Assembly: GCA_964444975.1 (NCBI GenBank)
Contig: CAYUJD010000005.1
Span: 1 to 64,000, forward strand
Source: VBAS01 sp964444975
GTDB taxonomy: Bacteria > Bacteroidota > Bacteroidia > Chitinophagales > Chitinophagaceae
DNA length: 64,000 nt
Reading direction: 5' to 3'
In this document: piece after piece, positions 33,635-43,010 of the stretch
How the letters are laid out: every line of letters begins with the position of its first letter
How positions within the stretch are numbered: the first letter of the stretch is position 1
Notes under the pieces: generated by a model
The model's database searches: none
The model's input: only the letters and a program-made list of their open reading frames with translations
Told to the model about the DNA's origin: nothing
Position numbers and translations under genes: made by a program

Positions 33635-34132
33635 ATGACGGAAAGAAAGGAAATATTTAATAAAGCGGCTGACATGCTAAAGCAACTGGGTTTTCAAATC
33701 ACAGGTGCTGATGATAAAAGACCCTGGGGCGGATTTTTTGTAATTGATGAAAAGCAGGCAGCTCAATTTGCCACTCATTTTTTCCCGGAAGAAAATATTG
33801 ATGAATTAAAAATCACGCAGAGGCTGAGTCCGAAAATTTTGCTGGTGGCTCCGCAGCACCGGCTGAGCTGGCAATACCATCAGCGCCGGGCCGAAATCTG
33901 GAAATGCATCGGCAGCCATGTGGCTGTAATAACCAGCGACACCGATGAGGAAAATGAAAAACATATTCTGCATAAAGGTGAAACCATAAAACTAAGCCGG
34001 GGCCTGCGTCATCGCCTTGTGGGCCTGGATGACTGGGGCGTGGTGGCCGAAATATGGCAGCACACCGATGCATCGAACCCGAGTGATGAGAATGATATTG
34101 TGCGGCTGCAGGATGATTATAACAGGAAATAG
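33635..34132 (+). CDS. Cupin protein related to type II mannose-6-phosphate isomerase
   Basis: 165 residues. The C-terminal two thirds form a cupin of the ManC C-terminal type: LSWQYHQRRAEIWKCIGS, a short strand replacing the usual WxVxxG region, GETIKLSRGLRHRLVG and GVVAEIWQHTD. It could act on a sugar phosphate or simply bind a sugar; the reaction is not determined. It follows the uronate transporter by 64 bases and a weak promoter-like TTTC-N20-TAGTTTTA (33588-33619) precedes it, so membership in the pectin operon is uncertain. Confidence 0.75.
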   Translation: MTERKEIFNKAADMLKQLGFQITGADDKRPWGGFFVIDEKQAAQFATHFFPEENIDELKITQRLSPKILLVAPQHRLSWQYHQRRAEIWKCIGSHVAVITSDTDEENEKHILHKGETIKLSRGLRHRLVGLDDWGVVAEIWQHTDASNPSDENDIVRLQDDYNRK

Positions 34133-34135
34133 AAA

Positions 34136-34165
34136 TGCCCATCTGTACTAAAGCTTCGATGGGCA
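34136..34165 (-). terminator. Terminator for tRNA-Ser
   Basis: A perfect 8-base stem TGCCCATC/GATGGGCA lies between the cupin stop and the tRNA 3' end. The T-rich flank (TTTCTATTT) is on the minus strand, so it serves the tRNA transcript. Confidence 0.55.
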
Positions 34166-34168
34166 ACG

Positions 34169-34256
34169 CGGAGAGAGAGGGATTCGAACCCCCGGACGGC
34201 TCGTCACCGTCAACGGTTTTCAAGACCGCCGCATTCGACCGCTCTGCCATCTCTCC
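34169..34256 (-). tRNA. tRNA-Ser (anticodon UGA)
   Basis: Minus-strand cloverleaf with acceptor GGAGAGA/TCTCTCC, a long variable arm typical of serine tRNA, T-loop GGTTCGAATCC, and the anticodon loop CTTGAAA, giving anticodon TGA at 34220-34222 for UCA codons. The 3' CCA is not encoded. Confidence 0.95.
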
Positions 34257-34361
34257 GTCGCAAAAATAGCCCTACCGCTACTATTGTCAAAATCAATTTG
34301 CCTGCATGATTCTTAACCTTTCAGTTTGAATAAATGGTTTATCTGTCATTGGTCTTCCTCT

Positions 34362-34369
34362 TACTTTTG
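34362..34369 (+). promoter_or_regulatory. -7 element immediately before the ABC transporter
   Basis: TACTTTTG fits TAnnTTTG; TTTA 20 bases upstream could be the -33 box. The implied transcription start is at or next to the ATG at 34376, which would make the mRNA leaderless. Confidence 0.45.
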
Positions 34370-34375
34370 TGATGA

Positions 34376-36214
34376 ATGAAGCACCTTAAAGCACTCAATA
34401 AATACTTTTGGAAATACAGGGTCAGGTTAGGTATCGGGGCTCTCTTTATCATTATATCCAACTACTTTGCCGTGCTGGCGCCGCAGGTTACGGGGTTTAT
34501 CATTGATTATGTGCAGAAAAATTTTGAAGACTACCAGCCTAAATCAAACCTGCGTGAATATGACGGCCTGGTGCAGCTTTATATCAACTGGGTTGAAAAA
34601 ACATTCCCGCTGCAGGCTGATGTGTTCAAAGTGGTGATTCTTTGCGGTATCACCATTCTTGTACTTGCCTTGCTCCGCGGCTTTTTTATGTTCCTGATGC
34701 GCCAAACCATCATCGTGATGAGCCGCCACATCGAGTACGACCAGAAGAATGAAGTGTTTCAGCACTACCAGCAGCTCGATACAGCCTTTTACAAAACCCA
34801 CAGCACCGGCGACCTGATGAGCCGCATGGCAGAGGATGTGGCCCGAGTACGTATGTTTACAGGTCCTTCCATCATGTACCTTATCAATCTTGTTGCCCTT
34901 ATTTCGCTGAGTGTATTTTATATGCTGAAAAAAGATGAAGAGCTGACGGCTTATGTGCTGGCTCCGCTGCCCGTGTTGGCCGTCGCCATTTATTATGTCA
35001 ACAGCATTATCAACAGGAAGAGTGAAAAGATACAGGCGCTGCTGGCCAGCCTTACCACCAATGCGCAGGAATCGTACTCCGGCATACGGGTAATAAAATC
35101 ATTTGTGCAGGAAAAAGCCATGCTGGGTTTTTTTGAAAAAAACAGCGAAGAATATAAAAAGAATGCCATCGGGCTGGCAAAAGTAGAATCACTTTATTTT
35201 CCTGCCATGGCCTTGCTCATCGGGCTCAGCACCTTACTCACCATGATGATTGGCGGTTATTATTACATTCATTCACCGGAACGCATATCGCTCGGCGCCA
35301 TCACTGAGTTTGTTATTTATATTAATATGCTCACTTTCCCGGTAAGCGCCATCGGGTGGACGGCCAGCATGATACAACGGGCGGCTGCATCGCAAAAGCG
35401 GCTGAATGAATTTTTGGAAACAAAGCCCGGTATAGTTTCGGCGCCGGGTGCAAAACCCATAACCATTGAAGGCAATATCAAATTCAGCCATGTCAATTTT
35501 ATTTACCCCCATACAGGTATTTACGCATTAAAAAATTTCAATCTCGAGGTAAAAAAAGGGGAGAAGGTTGCCATCATTGGCCGTACCGGAAGCGGAAAGT
35601 CAACCATTGCGCAGCTCCTGCTTCGCATGTACGATGTGACTGGTGGAAAATTAGAACTGGAAGGCACCGATATTCAGGAGATAGGCTTGAAATCGCTCAG
35701 GCAACAGATTTCTTACGTGCCGCAGGATGTTTTTCTTTTCAGCGATTCGGTAGCCAATAATATTTCCTTCGGCATGCAGGATGGATTGAATGCTTCGCTA
35801 GAAAAAGCAGCCCGGCAGGCCAGTATTCACCATGATATTTCTGATTTTGAAGAACAGTATAAGACAATGATTGGCGAAAGAGGTGTGACACTGAGCGGCG
35901 GACAGAAACAAAGGATATCCATTGCCCGGGCCCTGATAAAAGAACATGGCCTGGTGATTTTTGACGACTGCCTGAGCGCCGTTGATGCAAAAACAGAAAA
36001 AGAAATCATCGGCAATTTGTATGATTACCTGGAAAACAAAACGGCCATCATTATTACTCACCGGATCTTTTCGCTTTTTCATTTTGATAAAATTATTGTG
36101 CTGGAAGATGGTGAAATTGTAGAGCAGGGAGTTCATGAAGACCTTTTGCTCCGCAACGGTTATTATTCAGAACTATACAACCGACAGCAACAGCAGGACA
36201 CAGAAAAAAACTGA
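34376..36214 (+). CDS. ABC exporter half-transporter with degenerate Walker B
   Basis: 612 residues: six transmembrane helices (type IV exporter fold, about 1-330) fused to a nucleotide-binding domain. Walker A GRTGSGKST is near residue 400, the signature LSGGQKQR near 505, then Walker B VIFDD with Asp530 followed by Asp531 where the catalytic Glu is expected, and SAVDAKTEKEI. This D-for-E change is the hallmark of the non-catalytic half of heterodimeric exporters such as BmrC/YheI. A partner half is not encoded nearby. Substrate unknown; lipids or drugs are the common possibilities. Confidence 0.92.
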   Translation: MKHLKALNKYFWKYRVRLGIGALFIIISNYFAVLAPQVTGFIIDYVQKNFEDYQPKSNLREYDGLVQLYINWVEKTFPLQADVFKVVILCGITILVLALLRGFFMFLMRQTIIVMSRHIEYDQKNEVFQHYQQLDTAFYKTHSTGDLMSRMAEDVARVRMFTGPSIMYLINLVALISLSVFYMLKKDEELTAYVLAPLPVLAVAIYYVNSIINRKSEKIQALLASLTTNAQESYSGIRVIKSFVQEKAMLGFFEKNSEEYKKNAIGLAKVESLYFPAMALLIGLSTLLTMMIGGYYYIHSPERISLGAITEFVIYINMLTFPVSAIGWTASMIQRAAASQKRLNEFLETKPGIVSAPGAKPITIEGNIKFSHVNFIYPHTGIYALKNFNLEVKKGEKVAIIGRTGSGKSTIAQLLLRMYDVTGGKLELEGTDIQEIGLKSLRQQISYVPQDVFLFSDSVANNISFGMQDGLNASLEKAARQASIHHDISDFEEQYKTMIGERGVTLSGGQKQRISIARALIKEHGLVIFDDCLSAVDAKTEKEIIGNLYDYLENKTAIIITHRIFSLFHFDKIIVLEDGEIVEQGVHEDLLLRNGYYSELYNRQQQQDTEKN

Positions 36215-36256
36215 TGCGCCCCGGCCTTCGATGGTGGGAAACAATTTGCGAGCAAA

Positions 36257-36287
36257 TTTGGCTGTTTCAAAAACATAATTATATTTG
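36257..36287 (+). promoter_or_regulatory. Promoter of the PUR-alpha gene
   Basis: TTTG at 36257-36260, 19 bases, then TATATTTG at 36280-36287: an exact match to the Bacteroidota -33/-7 consensus. It predicts a leader of about 38 bases. Confidence 0.7.
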
Positions 36288-36331
36288 TGACTTCGTAAAA
36301 AAGTGATTATTAATCAGTAAAACAAAAAACT

Positions 36332-36742
36332 GTGGCTTACGAGAATAATGAAAACAAGATGGAAAGCATTTACAGCAAAAGAATTCGTGCTGGTAAACGC
36401 AGAACTTATTTTTTTGATGTGAGAACCACCCGGGGCAATGACTATTATCTCACCATCACTGAAAGCCGCAAGCGGTTCAATGATAACGGCTACGACCGTC
36501 ATAAAATCTTCCTTTACAAGGAAGACTTTAATAAGTTTATTAAAGCTCTTGGCGAAGCGGTGGATTATGTAAAAACAGAATTGATGCCTGACTTCGACTT
36601 TGATGCGTTTAATCACGATACAGTGGCTTCAGAAAACGGTGATGGTACGACGCCTGAAGCAACGGTGAATAATGAACAAGCGGAAAGCACTGCAACCACC
36701 CCCACCGAAAATACTCCGCATGAAGACGTAGATAAGTGGTGA
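36332..36742 (+). CDS. DUF3276 PUR-alpha-like nucleic-acid-binding protein
   Basis: 136 residues. The PUR repeat (about 10-92) contains IYSKRIRAGKRRTYFFDVR, YYLTITESRKRF and HKIFLYKEDFNKFIKALGEAV, matching bacterial PUR-alpha proteins that bind single-stranded nucleic acid. The acidic, Thr/Glu-rich tail (from about 95) is disordered. The start is taken as GTG at 36332 (MAYENN), which fits the family N-terminus; the first ATG in frame is at 36359. It is monocistronic, with its own promoter and a strong terminator. Confidence 0.88.
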   Translation: MAYENNENKMESIYSKRIRAGKRRTYFFDVRTTRGNDYYLTITESRKRFNDNGYDRHKIFLYKEDFNKFIKALGEAVDYVKTELMPDFDFDAFNHDTVASENGDGTTPEATVNNEQAESTATTPTENTPHEDVDKW

Positions 36743-36773
36743 TTTTCCAAAATTGAGTAATAATACTAAGTAA

Positions 36774-36802
36774 AGCCCCCGGCATACGGGGGCTGTTTTT
36801 TT
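36774..36802 (+). terminator. Intrinsic terminator after the PUR-alpha gene
   Basis: AGCCCCCG, loop gcata, CGGGGGCT and then a T-rich run. Confidence 0.85.
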
Positions 36803-36878
36803 GTTACAATTTTTATATTTTGTTTACGTTTTTATACCCGAGTTTTTATAAGTTAATACACTTAAAATCCAATACCAT

Positions 36879-39800
36879 ATGCAAAAAAAGCCTACCCTCT
36901 TAGCGCTTACTGCACTGCTTTTTATTTTCGGATACTTTACATGGGAACATTTTTCTATCCAAAAAAAAGAAAACAAGGTCAGTAAAGAAAAAGTTGCCAA
37001 TGCTGACATAGATGCACGGCAGGATGGGGTGGATCTTGCCATGGCTTATGAATTTGAAATAACCAGGGACCCTGATCTTAACATTGTACCAAGAGAAAAA
37101 TTGATTGCGGCGGATAATTACCGCAGGTTAAAACTGTCAACGCTGAATAACCGTGCTGCCACCGCGGTAAGCGGTATCAGCTGGACGGAACGGGGGCCCA
37201 ACAATGTAGGCGGCCGAACCCGCACATTGCTATATGATTTAAATGATGCTGGCAATGGTTATAAAAAAGTATTTGCCGGAAGTGTGGGTGGAGGTATATG
37301 GGTGACAAACGACATTACGGTTGCCACACCTGTCTGGACAAGAATTGATGATTTCATGGGTAACCTGGCTGTGACTTCACTTGCACAGGATCCATCCAAC
37401 ACACAAATAATTTATGCCGGCACCGGTGAAGGCTGGTTCAATGCTGATTTTATCCGCGGTCTTGGAATCTGGAAATCTTCAGACGGTGGCTCCACCTGGT
37501 CGCAACTTGCTGCTACTAATAACTCTTCTTTTTATTATGTGCAAAAAATTGTTGTTACATCCACCGGTATTGTGCTGGCTGCCACAAGAGATGGGGGCGT
37601 GCAACGATCAGCAGATGGCGGCACTACCTGGACAAAAGTGCTGGGCAATGGCACCGGCGGCGGATCGAATGACCGGGCTGCTGATCTTGAAATTGGCGCC
37701 AATGGAACTATTTATTGCAGCATCGGAATATTTACCACCGATGGTATTTACCGCTCCACTGATGGGGGGCTTAACTGGACAAAAATTTATACTTCGGCAG
37801 CCGATGAAGAACGAATTGAACTTGCCTGTGCACCTTCAGATTTAAATACTGTTTATGCACTGGTGCAGGATAATAATGCCCCGAACGCAGATGGTATTAA
37901 AAAAATTATGTCATCCAATGATGCCACGGCGGCCACACCCACCTGGAATACGCTGGCTACACCTACCTGGTGTGACCAGGGTTCTTCCAGTTCTGATTTT
38001 ACAAGAAGCCAGGCCTGGTACGATTTAATTGCAGCGGTGGATCCATCTGATGCAAATACGGTTTATATTGGAGGAGTTGATATTTTAAAATCAACCAACG
38101 GGGGCAGCACCTGGTCGCAAACATCCCGATGGTCTTCGTTTGGCGGCTGCTCAGGCACTACTATTCATGCCGACATTCATTCTTTGGTTTTTAAACCAGG
38201 CTCATCCACCGAACTGCTGGTGGGTAATGACGGCGGAATTTACCGTACCTCTGATGGAGGCAGCACTTTCACATCACGGGTTACCGGGTATAATGTGACG
38301 CAATACTATGCCTGTGCCATTCATCCTTCCTCTACTGATTATTTTCTTGCCGGTGCCCAGGATAACGGCACACAAAAATTTACAACGGCAGGAATGAACA
38401 GCACTACCAATGCTTCAGGCGGTGATGGAGCTTTTTGCCATATTGACCAGACGGACGGCAACATCCAGGTTACTTCCTATGTGTACAATAACTATTATGT
38501 TTCCACAAACGGCGGTTCAAGTTTTACGCAACGGTTTTTTGCCAATACCGGTTCTTTTATCAACCCGACAGATTATGACGACAATGCCAATATCCTTTAT
38601 GGAGGTAACTCGGCCGGAAGCTTTTTCCGCTGGAACGATGCAGGAAGTGGCGGTAGCAGCACAGATAATGTATCCGTTACCAACTTCTCTGGCGCCAGCG
38701 TAAGACACGTTGCTGTGTCTCCCTTAACCGCCAACCGGGTTTATTTTGGATTAAGCAATGGTTCGGTGGTAATGGTGGACAATGCAAATACCGGCACCTC
38801 ACTGACCGGAACGGTTATCAGAACCGGAAGCGGTTCGGTTTCATGCATTGCCATTGACCCGGCTAATGAAGATCATATCCTGGTTACCTACAGCAATTAT
38901 GGCGTCACCAGTATTTACGAATCACTGAATGCAACACAAGCTTCTCCCACCTGGACAGCCGTAGAAGGCAACCTGCCCGATATGCCGGTGCGCTGGGCCA
39001 TGTTTGATCCAAGAAATTCCGACTGGGCGTTAATAGCCACAGACCTTGGCGTATGGTCAACCGATAACCTGGACGGCGCATCTACTGACTGGGATCCTAC
39101 CAACTCAGGTCTTGCCAATGTCAGGGTTGATATGCTTCAATACCGCAGCAGCGATCGTACCATTGCAGCTGCCACACACGGAAGAGGATTGTTTACAGCC
39201 GTAGTTCCTTCTGTTTCTACACCCGATATAAGTTTTGTGTCATCTTCTGCATCCGCAACTGAACTTACCACTACAACCAACGGCTGCCGTGCCTATTCTG
39301 ATTACACGGTGGATATGCAGATTGCCAATGCCCCCACCGGCGATGCAACAGTAACTGTCGGCATTCAAAGTGCTACGGCCACACTGGGAGTGGATTTTGA
39401 TTTTACTACCAATGGTAATTTTGCGTCTCCGTCCAGCTCATTTGTATTTAGCAGCGGTTCCACTGCATCCAAAACCATCAACCTGCGTATTTATGATGAT
39501 GCGGAAGTGGAGGCTTCGCAAACATTCACCCTGAACTACAGCATTTCCGGCTCTACCAATGCGCAGCCCGGCTCCAGTAACCAGACTTTCATTTTTACAA
39601 TAAATGATAATGACCAGGCCCCGACAGCAGCGTCTAGCTCAGATTACACTGTTGCCACTTATGATATTAACTCCAATGCCACTTCACCCTTCCAGAGTGG
39701 CAGCCGCAGAGCAAGAATGCAATACCTGATTACGGCTTCGGAACTTTCAGCCGCCGGTTTGGTTGGCAACAGGCAGTTGACTGCACTGGCATGGAATGTT

Positions 39801-41276
39801 ATAAGTAAAAGTTCAACCAACCCCTTCACTGGGTTTACTATTTCCCTTGCTCATACTACGGCCACTAATCTGAATTCAGGATTTATTGCACCATCTTTCA
39901 CACAGGTATATTCAGCCAATTATACAGTGCCGGGAACTGGCTGGCAATCCATTTCATTTACTACTCCATTTACCTGGAATGGTACTGATAATCTATTAGT
40001 GCAAACCTGTTTTGATAATGGAAACGGGGCCCCCATACCAGGCAATGATGTAGTGCAGGGTACAGCTGCTCCTTTTGGCAGCGGTACACGGGCTACTGCT
40101 CTGAATACGGCCAATGGCGGCGCAACAGCTGGCTGTTCATTGGGTTTAAATCTTGTCAGCGACAGCCGTCCGCAATTCAGGTTTACCCAGGCTGTACCAC
40201 TTACCCCGGTTGAATCGGTGCTGAGCTCTTCCTCATCAAAGTATCTCGGTCCTAATTCGGATGTTTATTTCTATTCGGCAGCCGATGGCGAATTGATGGC
40301 ACGCATCCGCAATCTGGGTTCACATGATTACGGCTGTACCAGCATTGAAATTGACCGGGCAGGAACCGGGAGCTCACAATTTTGGAATTCCAACACAACA
40401 AATTACCTGATGAATAAAACTTTCAGGGTGATTCCAACCACCAACAACGCATCGGGTCAGTACGAAATCACTTTGTATTTCACACAGCCTGAAGTAAACG
40501 GATGGCAGGCAGCTACAGGAGAAACATGGGCTAATATCCAGTTGATAAAACTTCCCGGCCAGATCAGTAATGTGACACCTTCAAATCCTGAGCCGGATGG
40601 TGCAGGTACTGTACAGGTAGTGTCGCCAACTTTGGGAACTTTAGGCACTCATTATACAATCACTTATACGTTTAGCAATGGCTTTTCGGGTTTTGGCGCC
40701 GGCGTGCCCGGAGCTTCGGCACCGTTGCCTGTTACTTTGCTCAGCTTTACCGGCAGGCTGCAAAAAGAAAATGTGCAGCTGGATTGGGCCACATCTTTTG
40801 AACAAAATAGCCGCGGATTTGAAATAGAAAAATCGTTTGACGGAGTGAATTTCAGGAAAATTGCTTTTGTGGCTTCAGTTGGCAACAGCAATATTACCAG
40901 GTATTACAGCTTCACCGACCCGCAGCGTGCAGTGGAATACAATTATTACCGGCTGAAGATGGTGGACATTGACAATTCATTTAAGTACAGCGATGTGGTG
41001 CTGGTGAAAAACAGCACTGCAAAACAAGATGTCATAATCGCCGGCAATCCGTTTACAGATGAACTGAATATACGCTTTGCCAAAATACCCAACGGAAAAG
41101 TTCAAGTTGCCATGTTTGATGTAAAAGGCAGTAAAATTTATGAGGCCGGGTATGAACACTTCAGTCAATCTGCTATTACAATAAATACATCAGGCAAACA
41201 TCTTGCTGGTGGTATTTATGCTGTGATGGTGGAAACCGGGGGAAAGGTTTACAATCTGAAAGCAATTAAACATTAA
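36879..41276 (+). CDS. Large secreted BNR/sortilin-type protein with Calx-beta and type IX sorting domains
   Basis: 1465 residues. An N-terminal signal or membrane segment (about 7-25) is followed by a WD40/YVTN-like propeller of repeated BNR or sortilin-like blades (about 85-770): SSDGGSTW, SADGGTTW, STDGGLNW, STNGGSTW and TSDGGSTF recur at regular distances. A Calx-beta domain (about 790-910, VTVGIQSATATLGVDFDF) and a further beta-sandwich follow. The C-terminal about 80 residues (NPFTDELNIRFAK ... GGIYAVMVETGGKVYNLKAIKH) form a type A sorting domain of the type IX secretion system, so the protein should be exported and held at or released from the surface. BNR blades occur in glycan-active and adhesive proteins; no enzyme active site is assigned. 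Confidence 0.9.
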   Translation: MQKKPTLLALTALLFIFGYFTWEHFSIQKKENKVSKEKVANADIDARQDGVDLAMAYEFEITRDPDLNIVPREKLIAADNYRRLKLSTLNNRAATAVSGISWTERGPNNVGGRTRTLLYDLNDAGNGYKKVFAGSVGGGIWVTNDITVATPVWTRIDDFMGNLAVTSLAQDPSNTQIIYAGTGEGWFNADFIRGLGIWKSSDGGSTWSQLAATNNSSFYYVQKIVVTSTGIVLAATRDGGVQRSADGGTTWTKVLGNGTGGGSNDRAADLEIGANGTIYCSIGIFTTDGIYRSTDGGLNWTKIYTSAADEERIELACAPSDLNTVYALVQDNNAPNADGIKKIMSSNDATAATPTWNTLATPTWCDQGSSSSDFTRSQAWYDLIAAVDPSDANTVYIGGVDILKSTNGGSTWSQTSRWSSFGGCSGTTIHADIHSLVFKPGSSTELLVGNDGGIYRTSDGGSTFTSRVTGYNVTQYYACAIHPSSTDYFLAGAQDNGTQKFTTAGMNSTTNASGGDGAFCHIDQTDGNIQVTSYVYNNYYVSTNGGSSFTQRFFANTGSFINPTDYDDNANILYGGNSAGSFFRWNDAGSGGSSTDNVSVTNFSGASVRHVAVSPLTANRVYFGLSNGSVVMVDNANTGTSLTGTVIRTGSGSVSCIAIDPANEDHILVTYSNYGVTSIYESLNATQASPTWTAVEGNLPDMPVRWAMFDPRNSDWALIATDLGVWSTDNLDGASTDWDPTNSGLANVRVDMLQYRSSDRTIAAATHGRGLFTAVVPSVSTPDISFVSSSASATELTTTTNGCRAYSDYTVDMQIANAPTGDATVTVGIQSATATLGVDFDFTTNGNFASPSSSFVFSSGSTASKTINLRIYDDAEVEASQTFTLNYSISGSTNAQPGSSNQTFIFTINDNDQAPTAASSSDYTVATYDINSNATSPFQSGSRRARMQYLITASELSAAGLVGNRQLTALAWNVISKSSTNPFTGFTISLAHTTATNLNSGFIAPSFTQVYSANYTVPGTGWQSISFTTPFTWNGTDNLLVQTCFDNGNGAPIPGNDVVQGTAAPFGSGTRATALNTANGGATAGCSLGLNLVSDSRPQFRFTQAVPLTPVESVLSSSSSKYLGPNSDVYFYSAADGELMARIRNLGSHDYGCTSIEIDRAGTGSSQFWNSNTTNYLMNKTFRVIPTTNNASGQYEITLYFTQPEVNGWQAATGETWANIQLIKLPGQISNVTPSNPEPDGAGTVQVVSPTLGTLGTHYTITYTFSNGFSGFGAGVPGASAPLPVTLLSFTGRLQKENVQLDWATSFEQNSRGFEIEKSFDGVNFRKIAFVASVGNSNITRYYSFTDPQRAVEYNYYRLKMVDIDNSFKYSDVVLVKNSTAKQDVIIAGNPFTDELNIRFAKIPNGKVQVAMFDVKGSKIYEAGYEHFSQSAITINTSGKHLAGGIYAVMVETGGKVYNLKAIKH

Positions 41277-41295
41277 ATATTCTGCTATGAAAGTT

Positions 41296-41322
41296 GCCCC
41301 GGAACACACCGGGGCTTTTTTA
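41296..41322. terminator. Terminator between convergent T9SS gene and pgi
   Basis: GCCCCGG, loop aacaca, CCGGGGC, then TTTTT on the plus strand. The pgi stop codon lies within the T-run. Confidence 0.85.
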
Positions 41323-42972
41323 TTTTTTCATCTCTTTAAACAAATTAATCATCCCGTTGGTTGAAGAATCATGTGAGTCAACCGGGCTGTCATCTTTCAG
41401 CTCGGATAAAATTTTATTGGCCAGTTGCTTTCCCAGTTCCACCCCCCACTGGTCGAAGCTGTAAATATTCCAGATAAGACCCTGCACAAAAATTTTATGC
41501 TCATAATAGGCTATCAGCTGGCCAAGATTGAACGGGGTAATTTTTTTTATCAAAAAAGAATTAGTTGGCTTATTGCCATAAAAAACTTTGTAGGGCAGGA
41601 GTTTTGAAATTTCTTCATTACTCAGGCCGGCTTTTTCAAGCTCTTTCTCTGCTTCCTGTTCCGTCTTGCCATTCATCAGCGCTTCTGTTTGTGCAAAAAA
41701 ATTGCTCATCAGTTTGCGGTGATGGTCGCCGATGGGGTTATGTGATTGCGCCGGTGCAATGAAATCGCAGGGTATCAGCAGTGTGCCCTGGTGAATGAGC
41801 TGGTAAAAAGCATGCTGGCCGTTGGTGCCTGGTTCGCCCCAAATGACGGGGCCGGTGGCATAGTCTACCGGCTCGCCATTGCGGTCTACATTCTTTCCGT
41901 TGCTTTCCATATTTCCCTGCTGGAAATAAGCGGCAAAGCGATGCAGGTACTGGTCGTAAGGCAGAATGGCTTCGCTTTGTGCACCGAAAAAATTGAAATA
42001 CCAGAGCCCGATTAGCGCCATCAGTACCGGGATGTTGTTTTCAAATTCGGTTTCTTTGAAATGCCGGTCGCTTTCGTAAGCGCCGGCCAGTAGCTCTTCA
42101 AAATTTTTATAGCCGATAGTAAGTGCAATGGATAAACCTATTGCACTCCATAGCGAATACCGTCCGCCAACCCAGTCCCAGAACCGGAATATGTTTTTTT
42201 TGTTGATGCCAAACTTCACCACTTCCGCTTCGTTGGTGCTGAGCGCCACAAAGTGCCTGGCAATATGTTTTTCATCCACGGCGTGCTCCAGGAACCATTC
42301 CCTTGCCGTGAAGGCATTGGTCATGGTTTCCTGCGTGGTAAAAGTTTTGGAAGCGATGAGGAAAAGTGTTCTTTCCGGTTTTATTTTTTTCAGTGTTTCG
42401 GCAATGTGTGTGCCATCAATATTGGAAACAAAAAAAACCTGGATATTTTCCAGCCAGTAAGGTTTCAGCGCCTCGGTTACCATCAGCGGGCCCAGGTCGC
42501 TGCCGCCGATGCCAATATTTACAATGTAGCGGATTCGCTTGCCGGTGTAGCCTCGCCACTTGCCGCTGTGCACTTTATTGCAGAAGTTTTTCATTTGCCT
42601 CAGTACTTTTCTCACATCCGGCATTATATCTTTTCCTTCTGTATACACCGGCTCGCCGGATAGATTGCGAAGCGCAAAGTGCAAGACGGACCTGTTTTCA
42701 GTTTCGTTTATTTTATCCCCATCAAACATGGCCCTTATGCCATCTTGCAGCCTGCATTCGGCAGCAAGCTGCAAAAGCAGGTGCAGCGTTTTGTCAGTGA
42801 TGATATTTTTTGAATAATCAAAAACGATATCTTTTGCCAGGACGGAGTATTTCGGGAACCGTTCGGGGTCATTGCGAAACAAATCCCGCATGTGAATGTT
42901 TTTCATTTCATAAAAATGATCCTGCAGGGCTTTCCAGGCTGTCGTGGCAGTAGGGTTTATCTTGGGAAGCAT
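41320..42972 (-). CDS. pgi: Glucose-6-phosphate isomerase
   Basis: Interconverts glucose 6-phosphate and fructose 6-phosphate. 550 residues, a normal size for the long bacterial/eukaryotic form. The signatures IGIGGSDLGPLMVTEAL, GGRYSLWSAIGLSIAL, NFFGAQSEAILPYDQYL and EPGTNGQHAFYQLIHQG (catalytic His) are complete. It is 38 bases downstream of the ltaE stop on the same strand, so the two are probably cotranscribed. Confidence 0.97.
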   Translation of the reverse strand: MLPKINPTATTAWKALQDHFYEMKNIHMRDLFRNDPERFPKYSVLAKDIVFDYSKNIITDKTLHLLLQLAAECRLQDGIRAMFDGDKINETENRSVLHFALRNLSGEPVYTEGKDIMPDVRKVLRQMKNFCNKVHSGKWRGYTGKRIRYIVNIGIGGSDLGPLMVTEALKPYWLENIQVFFVSNIDGTHIAETLKKIKPERTLFLIASKTFTTQETMTNAFTAREWFLEHAVDEKHIARHFVALSTNEAEVVKFGINKKNIFRFWDWVGGRYSLWSAIGLSIALTIGYKNFEELLAGAYESDRHFKETEFENNIPVLMALIGLWYFNFFGAQSEAILPYDQYLHRFAAYFQQGNMESNGKNVDRNGEPVDYATGPVIWGEPGTNGQHAFYQLIHQGTLLIPCDFIAPAQSHNPIGDHHRKLMSNFFAQTEALMNGKTEQEAEKELEKAGLSNEEISKLLPYKVFYGNKPTNSFLIKKITPFNLGQLIAYYEHKIFVQGLIWNIYSFDQWGVELGKQLANKILSELKDDSPVDSHDSSTNGMINLFKEMKK

Positions 42973-43010
42973 GGTTGTGTGAAATATTTTTAATTTCAGT
43001 TTTTTTCTTA

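Noticed and set aside
33813..34250. Minus-strand open frame overlapping the tRNA-Ser and the cupin gene
   Set aside because: Its N-terminal residues are simply the tRNA-Ser sequence read as protein, a common artefact, and the rest is antisense to the cupin gene.
36241..36260. AATTTGC-GA-GCAAATT as a terminator of the ABC exporter
   Set aside because: The loop is only two bases and no T-run follows; its second half also forms the -33 box of the next promoter.
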